From Nocardia shimofusensis NBRC 100134 (GTDB taxonomy: Bacteria; Actinomycetota; Actinomycetes; Mycobacteriales; Mycobacteriaceae): a stretch of DNA of 64,000 bases. The notes beneath the pieces were generated by a model, which ran no database searches, was not told the origin of the DNA, and worked only from the letters and a program-made list of their open reading frames with translations. The stretch is from the NCBI RefSeq assembly GCF_001613125.1, contig NZ_BDBT01000014.1, positions 90,353-154,352 on the forward strand, read 5' to 3'. Positions 59,128-64,000 of the stretch are shown here, in pieces. A program made the translations under genes and the position numbers. The stretch's first letter is position 1; every line of letters begins with the position of its first letter.

Positions 59128-59432
59128 ACCGTCTCCCGCTCCGGGGGTCTCCATAGCCTGCATTCCTTCTTCCAGCGCACGCGCTCCAGGTCGTCGAACC
59201 TCTTGCCGCCGACTCCCGGAGCAGAACCCAACCCGGCTCGTCGCGCACGTCCGTAATGTCCCTCAGTAGGTTACCGGCTATTTCCCGGTACATGAGATCG
59301 TCCGGTATCGGTGTGCTGTCGGCCCGGGCGAGGACTGGAAGAAACACGGGGTCATACCCCAAAGGACATCGCGCGGAGTTGCGTGGTGCCGAAGCAGCAG
59401 GCGCTGTCCGCGCCCCGACTACGCTGAGAGGG
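59128..59432. other. 305-bp region without a supported gene
   Basis: A minus-strand stretch translating to MYREIAGNLLRDITDVRDEP (about 59200-59290) looks protein-like but is not framed by a good start or end and may be a gene remnant. Otherwise nothing recognised. Confidence 0.3.
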
Positions 59433-59636
59433 GTGTTCCTCCTCTTCGGATACGGCCGCAAGCAGAAGCCGCTCGGCCCGGGCGGGACCCGGACCTGCCC
59501 GCGCTGCAACAACACCACGCAGTGGACGCGGCTGCTCGAGTACACGCAGCTCACGATCTTCTTCGTTCCGGTGCTGCGCTGGGGTCGCAAGCAGTTCGAG
59601 TCCTGCGGGATCTGTGGCGACGCCATCGTCGTCTGA
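59433..59636 (+). CDS. zinc-ribbon protein
   Basis: 67 residues with CPRCNN and SCGICG, a two-knuckle zinc ribbon, around a hydrophobic middle (LEYTQLTIFFVPVL) and RWGRKQFESC. Small zinc-ribbon proteins of this kind are common in mycobacteria and nocardiae; function unknown. GTG 59433 gives FLLFGYGRKQ at the start; GAGAGG lies almost adjacent, so a leaderless start is possible. Confidence 0.72.
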   Translation: MFLLFGYGRKQKPLGPGGTRTCPRCNNTTQWTRLLEYTQLTIFFVPVLRWGRKQFESCGICGDAIVV

Positions 59637-59796
59637 AGCACTGGATCGACGGCGGCACCGGCTGACTTCATGACTCGACCATGCCACCGAGCCGGAACCC
59701 GGCACCTCCTGGGTACACTCCTGCGCTACGCCGACGATCGCTCGCGGTCCGACTCGATCCGCCTATCAGAGTTACCTGAGTAGAGGGGTTCGAAGA

Positions 59797-60399
59797 ATGA
59801 AGTTCGGAAAGACGGCCGTTGCTGTTCTCGCGACAGCTTCGGCCATGGCCATCACGACGGCAAACGCCCACGCAGGACCCGCCGAGCCGACCGAAACAAG
59901 CCGGGAGGCAACAATTTCGGGCGTCGATAACGGGATCGGCTACCGGATCGCCGTTTCGCCGGTGGACGGGGTCGTCACTGCCACCGTAGAGAACGGCGGC
60001 TTCGAGCTCGCGGGTAACGGCGCGGTGATGCTCGAGACGAGCGACGGAGCGGCGGTCCGGGAAGTGCCGCGGTCGTACGCTGCCGACGGCCGCTCGATCA
60101 CCATGTCGCACCACATAGCCGCCGATGGCCGGACCCTGACACTGACGCCGCCCGTGGAAGATGTCGCGCGAGCACAGGACATCAGCGCTTACGACCGGCT
60201 CGTGGAGCAGATCAACAGGAACATGCCCGGCGTCGTCGGCGGCGCCATCGTGGGTGGCCTCCTCGGAGCATGCCTGTTCCTGATCTGGGGCATCAGCATC
60301 CCCTTGGGTGTGTTGGTCGGCGGAACCGTCGGCGGTTCGATCATGGGCGGTCCGGAGTTCTTCGACGCTGTACAGGCGTTCGCGACCGGTCAGCCCTGA
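59797..60399 (+). CDS. secreted protein with C-terminal glycine-rich hairpin
   Basis: 200 residues: signal peptide (FGKTAVAVLATASAMAITTANAHAG), a beta-rich domain of about 100 residues (YRIAVSPVDGVVTATVENGG), then GAIVGGLLGACLFLIWGISI and PLGVLVGGTVGGSIMGG, a glycine-rich membrane-active hairpin. This build recurs in Nocardia exported proteins of unknown function. GAGGGG precedes the ATG. Confidence 0.75.
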   Translation: MKFGKTAVAVLATASAMAITTANAHAGPAEPTETSREATISGVDNGIGYRIAVSPVDGVVTATVENGGFELAGNGAVMLETSDGAAVREVPRSYAADGRSITMSHHIAADGRTLTLTPPVEDVARAQDISAYDRLVEQINRNMPGVVGGAIVGGLLGACLFLIWGISIPLGVLVGGTVGGSIMGGPEFFDAVQAFATGQP

Positions 60400-60576
60400 T
60401 CAACCGTCTGCCGACGCCGTGCGGAGCAGTGGCGCCGGTATCCGCGGCACCAAACCGCACCAGTTACCTGCGAACTACATGAGCGGGCGAGTCGCCCGGT
60501 TGCAGCCTCGTCGTCACTCTCAACGCCGTCGGCCTCGCCGGCTTCCTGTCCATACCAGCGGTGGGCGCGGCGACCT

Positions 60577-60614
60577 GGGGTTCCGGTAGTAACCGCCGAA
60601 AAATCAACGGATAT
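60577..60614 (+). repeat. left terminal inverted repeat of a Tn3-family transposon
   Basis: Starts GGGGTTCCGG and ends with CGAAAAATCAACGGAT, following the 38-bp Tn3 pattern of GGGG at the tip and GAAAA-TCA-CG near the inner end. It lies 15 bp outside the tyrosine recombinase gene. GACCT (60572-60576) may be the target duplication; the right end is outside the window. Confidence 0.6.
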
Positions 60615-60628
60615 GACGTAGCTGCTGG

Positions 60629-61636
60629 TCAGCGTCGGCGTTCGGCTCCCGGGCCCAAGATCGAGGTCAGCTCGCGCATCGCCTGTGGGGACGGTTTGAA
60701 GTATCGGCGCAGGTTCTCGGCTTTGCGGTGGCGGGACTTGGCCATCAGTTCCAGCAGGCTGGCCCCGGATTCCCCGAGGTGGGTCAGGCCGGAGTGGCGC
60801 AGTTCGTGCAGGTCCCAGCCGGTCCGGGGTCCATCGACGGCGGTGGCGGCGTCGAGCAGGTCGCGGGCCTGGTCGTAGGACAGCCGGGCCAGGCCGGTGT
60901 TGGGACAAACGTCGCGGTCGGCGAGGTACTTGCCGGGCCCCGGCCGGCGGTGGGTCACGAAAACAGGGCCGCGGGTGCGGTCGCGGATGAGCCGGGGCAG
61001 CAGGCGGGCGGTGCCCGCGTCCCAGTACACGTTCTCGAGGACGTGTTCGTGGTGGGCGGCGCCGCGGCGGCGGGTACGGGGTTTGGCGCCCTTGGACTTC
61101 ACCGCCGCGCACCGCCCTGCGAGGTCGAGGTCTTCGATGTTGAGCTGGAGCAGTTCCTCGGCACGGGCACAGGTTTCGTACAGCATCCGCCACAGCGTCT
61201 TCTCCCGCAGGTGGATCTCGCGGCGGGCGATGAGCCGGTCGATCGCGGTACGCGAGCGGACGGGGGTGTCGGAGTCCGGCGGAGTGGACCGCGCGGCCGA
61301 GGCCGGGACGCTCGGCGCGGTCCAGCCCTGCTCGGCGCACCAGGACAGCCATCTGGCGACTGCGGCGCGGCGCGCGTTCCAGGTGTTCACCGCGGCGGTG
61401 CCCCAGAGGGTTTCCAGTGCGGCGCCGACTTCGGTGTCGGTGACCGAGTCCAGGGCGCGGCTGGCGGCGGTGAGTCCGTCGTGGCGGGCGTCGAGCTGGT
61501 CGACGGTCTTGACGACGGCGATGCCGTAGGCGCGGCGGGTGTTCGCCGGGCCGATCGTGTCGAGGAACGCCTCGGCGGCGGTGCGCAGGGTGCGCGCCGG
61601 CGGGGCGGTACGCAGCCGGGTCACTCTCGCGGCCAT
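60629..61636 (-). CDS. tyrosine recombinase, TnpI-like
   Basis: 335 residues: N-terminal core-binding SAM-like domain (AEAFLDTIGPANTRRAYGIAV, VNTWNARRAAVARWLSWC) and catalytic domain with Arg in ETCARAEELLQLN, HELRHSGLTHL (HxxR), SRHRKAENLRRYF (His and the nucleophile Tyr). It should resolve transposon cointegrates at the adjacent palindromic site. Encoded between the terminal repeat and that site, both on its own side of the element. Confidence 0.88.
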   Translation of the reverse strand: MAARVTRLRTAPPARTLRTAAEAFLDTIGPANTRRAYGIAVVKTVDQLDARHDGLTAASRALDSVTDTEVGAALETLWGTAAVNTWNARRAAVARWLSWCAEQGWTAPSVPASAARSTPPDSDTPVRSRTAIDRLIARREIHLREKTLWRMLYETCARAEELLQLNIEDLDLAGRCAAVKSKGAKPRTRRRGAAHHEHVLENVYWDAGTARLLPRLIRDRTRGPVFVTHRRPGPGKYLADRDVCPNTGLARLSYDQARDLLDAATAVDGPRTGWDLHELRHSGLTHLGESGASLLELMAKSRHRKAENLRRYFKPSPQAMRELTSILGPGAERRR

Positions 61637-61659
61637 CGGATTCCCCTCGTCAGTGCTTG

Positions 61660-61756
61660 CCCCGGATAACGGGGCCGCTTCGTGTACGCGCCGGAGCAGG
61701 TCCGCCGCAGTCGAACCTCACGATACCCCGGATAACAGACCATTATCCGGGGTATC
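61660..61756. repeat. candidate recombination site of the tyrosine recombinase
   Basis: GATACCCCGGATAA (61722-61735) and its exact inverted copy (61743-61756) flank a 7-bp spacer, the layout of a tyrosine-recombinase core site. A third, direct copy CCCCGGATAAC stands at 61660-61670, like the accessory repeats of the Tn4430 resolution site. It begins 23 bp upstream of the recombinase start, so it may also regulate that gene. Confidence 0.72.
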
Positions 61757-61887
61757 ACTGCTATCGTTGAGCGGTCACGGCCAGACGCGTACCGCCGTTC
61801 CGGTGCCTCCACCCGGCCGGGTGGAGGCACCTTCGCCGTTCCCGGGTAGCGCCGAGTCCGCCGCGATCATGGAATATCGTGCCGGTC

Positions 61888-62532
61888 ATGACCACGGATG
61901 ATTGGTTGGCCGACACCCGAACCTCTTATGACACGGTTGCGGTCAGCTATGCCGACCAAGTGCGCGGCGCCCTCGCCGGACACCAGTACCTTCGCGCGGC
62001 TCTGGCATTGTTCGCCGACAGCGTGCGGACCGCTGGCGGCGGACCGGTCGCGGACGTCGGCTGCGGCCCCGGTGAAGTCACCGCCCACCTGCATGAGCTC
62101 GGTGTCGACGCCTTCGGTATCGACCTCTCCCCGGCGATGATCGACGTGGCCCGGCGCGACCACCCCGGCCTGCGGTTCGAGGTGGGCTCGATGACGGAAC
62201 TGAACCTGCCCGTCGCTTCGGTGGCCGGCCTGCTCGCCTGGCAGTCTTTGATCCACATCCCAGACGACGAGGTGCCGACTGTATTCGGGCGCTTCCACCG
62301 AGCATTGCGTCCCGGCGGACCGTTGCAACTCCTGTTTCACGTCGGCGGCGAGTCGCTGTTGAAGACAGAGGGCTACGGCGGTCACCCGATGAAGGTCCAT
62401 GTCCACCGCCGTCAGCCGAACCAGGTGGCATCGTGGCTGCACGATGCCGGATTCGTGGTCGAGGCCCAGATGCTGCTCGACCCGGATGCGAAAGCTCAGC
62501 AAGCGATTCTCTTCGCACGCAGTAAGTCCTAA
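61888..62532 (+). CDS. class I SAM-dependent methyltransferase (cargo)
   Basis: 214 residues: VADVGCGPGEVTAHLHELG (SAM site), GIDLSPAMIDVARRDHPG, then LAWQSLIHIPDDEV and ALRPGGPLQLLFHVGG. Small-molecule or protein methylation; substrate unknown. ATG 61888 is preferred over GTG 61879. It lies inside the transposon between the recombination site and tnpA, so it is passenger DNA. Confidence 0.82.
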   Translation: MTTDDWLADTRTSYDTVAVSYADQVRGALAGHQYLRAALALFADSVRTAGGGPVADVGCGPGEVTAHLHELGVDAFGIDLSPAMIDVARRDHPGLRFEVGSMTELNLPVASVAGLLAWQSLIHIPDDEVPTVFGRFHRALRPGGPLQLLFHVGGESLLKTEGYGGHPMKVHVHRRQPNQVASWLHDAGFVVEAQMLLDPDAKAQQAILFARSKS

Positions 62533-62769
62533 CTTCTGCATATGTCGGGCTCGCCATTCGGAACCGCGGGGTCCCCGACGTACACCGCCCGGCGGGAAGC
62601 GTGGACCTGGAGTACGCATGTCACCGACCAACGCGACGCCGAACCGCATCGCCCCCACTGACGCGCCGCCCCTTCGGCGCCGCGGTCACCTGCCGACCAG
62701 ACGCCCCGCCCGCGCAGTCGACCCAGGAGCCGGCATGGAATCCCGGCGTCACCCACAGCGAGCCCGAAA

Positions 62770-63032
62770 TACGCCCTGCAGGTCTGGACCGGCCGGGCAC
62801 GGCGGGTGATCAGCCGGCACACCGGACGCCAGTGGGCGGGCATCACCGCCGACAAGCTGCGGATCGGAGTCGAGGGCGCCCCTACTCCTTCGGCTACATC
62901 GCCGGACCGCACCACTCACGGGCCTGGGACCGCGACTGGACCCAGGACGGACGATCCTGCGCGGACCTGATCCCGGACATGAGGACCACCGAATGGCTCG
63001 ACCACGAGCACACGAACCGGGCCCTGGGGTAA
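62770..63032 (+). pseudogene. decayed small ORF
   Basis: One frame reads KYALQVWTGRARRVISR then WAGITADKLRIGVEG; the sense continues in another frame as PYSFGYIAGPHHSRAWDRDW and MRTTEWLDHEHTNRALG to a stop at 63032. A frameshift at about 62880 joins them. I recognise no family. The rest of the 512-bp stretch 62533-63044 holds nothing else I can support. Confidence 0.4.
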
Positions 63033-63044
63033 CGCCGGGACCGG

Positions 63045-64000
63045 TCAGAACAGGGTGTCGCGCACCCGCAGCGGCCGGTAGCCCGTCGGGCCGAGCGCGG
63101 GGCTGACGTGGGCCAGGACCTCGTCGTCGATGCGGTGCCCGGCCCGGCGCATCTGCTCGACCGCGAGGCCGTAGTACTCGGTGGTCCAGGCGATCACGGC
63201 GTTGGTGGCCAGGGTCAGGCACCACGCTTGCTCGGTCTGGTCGGCGAGCTGGCGGGCGCGGATCGTGCCCTCGTGTGCGTAGAGCAGGTCGCGGCGTAGT
63301 GCGTGCAGGGATTCGCCCTTGTTGAGCTGGCGGGTGATCTTGCGCCGGTAGTCCGGATCGGAGAGGTATTTCGCGGCGTAGATGGTGCGCCGCAGCGCCC
63401 CGTACTCCTTGAGCGCGGCGGCCAGGGTGTTCTGACGGCCCGAGGCGGAGAGCTTGCCGACGAGCAGGGAGGCGGTGGCGTGCCCGAACTTCAGCGAGCC
63501 GGCCAACCGGAGCAGGTCGTCCCAGTGCTCGGCGATCAGATCGATGTTGGCCTTGCGGGTCATCAGCGGGCCCGCGTGCGGGAACCGGGCCTCGGCGTCG
63601 GCGCGGGGGCCCGGCCGGTAGAGGGTGATGCGGCCCAGGTCCCGGATGCGTGGGGACAGCTGCATCCCGAGCAGGTCGAACAACCCGAAGTTGACCAGGG
63701 TGACCCCGTGGGTGTCGGTGGCGTGTTCGGTGATCGGCAGATCGGTGGCGTTGCCCAGGATCTCGTCGAGCACGTAGTGGGCTTCGCGTTTGGTCGCCAC
63801 GATCACCTTGGTGCCGTAGGTGGCGTGGGTGTCGGTGACATGGGTGTAGGTCGACAGGCCATCACCGGCGAAGTAGCGGCTCATCGGCCGCGCGGTGGTG
63901 GATTTCCCGCGCGTGGGGAACCGCTGCCCGTCGCTCGACGACAGGGTCCCGGTGCCGAACACCAGAGTCAGCGGGAGCCGCTGGTGGTAGTCGATGAGTA
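63045..64000 (-). CDS. tnpA: Tn3-family transposase, C-terminal part
   Basis: The frame is open from the window edge. It begins DYHQRLPLTLVFGTGTLSSS and then DGQRFP, the catalytic-domain signature of Tn3 transposases, and continues with TDTHATYGTKVIVATKREAHYVLD, ITEHATDTHGVT (acidic active-site region), LSPRIRDLG and the final QLNKGESLHALRRDLLYAHEG. The N-terminal two thirds lie beyond the window. A cut-off gene rather than a truncated one as far as can be seen. Confidence 0.93.
   Translation of the reverse strand, partial: LIDYHQRLPLTLVFGTGTLSSSDGQRFPTRGKSTTARPMSRYFAGDGLSTYTHVTDTHATYGTKVIVATKREAHYVLDEILGNATDLPITEHATDTHGVTLVNFGLFDLLGMQLSPRIRDLGRITLYRPGPRADAEARFPHAGPLMTRKANIDLIAEHWDDLLRLAGSLKFGHATASLLVGKLSASGRQNTLAAALKEYGALRRTIYAAKYLSDPDYRRKITRQLNKGESLHALRRDLLYAHEGTIRARQLADQTEQAWCLTLATNAVIAWTTEYYGLAVEQMRRAGHRIDDEVLAHVSPALGPTGYRPLRVRDTLF

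Larger units (their letters stand above)
60577..64000. mobile_element. Tn3-family transposon, left part
   Basis: Terminal repeat, tyrosine recombinase, core recombination site, cargo methyltransferase, a decayed ORF and the 3' part of tnpA, in that order. The element continues beyond the window. The use of a tyrosine recombinase instead of a serine resolvase places it with Tn4430-type members. Confidence 0.75.

Noticed and set aside
58919..59671. Minus-strand frame with protein-like stretch YREIAGNLLRDITDVRDEP
   Set aside because: No credible start or end, and it overlaps better-supported frames; kept only as a possible remnant in the gap entry.
1..64000. tRNA, rRNA genes, replication origin
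   Set aside because: No cloverleaf with CCA-type acceptor end, rRNA signature or DnaA-box cluster was noticed anywhere in the window.

Overview
The window is GC-rich, densely packed actinobacterial DNA, most like a Nocardia or close relative in the Mycobacteriales. I base this on proteins that read like mycobacterial ones (a GabD2-type dehydrogenase, a UsfX-type anti-sigma factor, a FadD15-type ligase, GTP-type PEPCK, a single-chain acyl-CoA carboxylase), the many GTG starts, and the ATGA/GTGA gene overlaps. No database search was possible.

Layout. 0-9.6 kb: mixed housekeeping metabolism (gabD2, a phosphodiesterase-like hydrolase, an LLM flavin oxidoreductase, a HAD phosphatase, a single-chain acyl-CoA carboxylase, an SDR). 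9.6-13.3 kb: regulation. It holds a zinc-ribbon PP2C phosphatase, UsfY-like and UsfX-like SigF-circuit proteins with a STAS protein but no adjacent sigF, and an OmpR-type regulator whose phospho-acceptor Asp is Glu. 13.4-16.7 kb: a complete overlapping ectABCD operon for ectoine and 5-hydroxyectoine. 16.8-24.2 kb: an Erm-type rRNA methylase, a Sel1-repeat protein, a CoA-disulfide-reductase-like flavoprotein, a SnoaL-like protein and a secreted lipase. 24.3-28.6 kb: a C-rich-loop structured RNA candidate, then a cysteine-free ArsR regulator, pckG and a SulP transporter. 28.7-33.1 kb: a TetR-controlled module (arylmalonate decarboxylase/maleate isomerase-like protein, cupin, cyclic-amide hydrolase, isochorismatase-fold amidase). 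33.2-36.8 kb: two membrane-anchored neocarzinostatin-like proteins with a 12-TM transporter behind a perfect 23-bp palindrome, and a secreted hydrolase.

37.7-53.2 kb is the standout. Two long minus-strand operons and a divergent IclR regulator hold proteins that resemble, by eye, the plant chlorophyll-breakdown set: a chlorophyllase-like hydrolase, a NYC1/NOL (chlorophyll b reductase)-like SDR, a Rieske oxygenase (the pheophorbide a oxygenase class), and two separate members of the red chlorophyll catabolite reductase/ferredoxin-dependent bilin reductase superfamily. These sit with a two-domain nitrilase, two aldehyde dehydrogenases, an FAD monooxygenase, an acyl-CoA-dehydrogenase-like flavoprotein, an FAD dehydrogenase and a second arylmalonate decarboxylase-like protein. 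Both operons carry the same composite operator (GTTTCG-N4-TCGAAAC-N3-GTYTC), and a degenerate copy lies at the iclR promoter. I infer a tetrapyrrole (chlorophyll or phyllobilin) catabolic system. The 28.7-33.1 kb module could process the maleimide-type or amide end products. The family resemblances are read from sequence; the pathway is inference.

53.2-60.4 kb: a CopD-like membrane protein, a small basic protein, a cold-shock protein, a small alarmone synthetase, a repetitive secreted protein, a FadD-type ligase, a zinc-ribbon protein and a secreted protein. 60.58 kb to the end: the left part of a Tn3-family transposon, with a terminal repeat, a TnpI-like tyrosine recombinase, its apparent core recombination site (14-bp arms, 7-bp spacer), a cargo methyltransferase, a decayed ORF, and the C-terminal part of TnpA running off the window.
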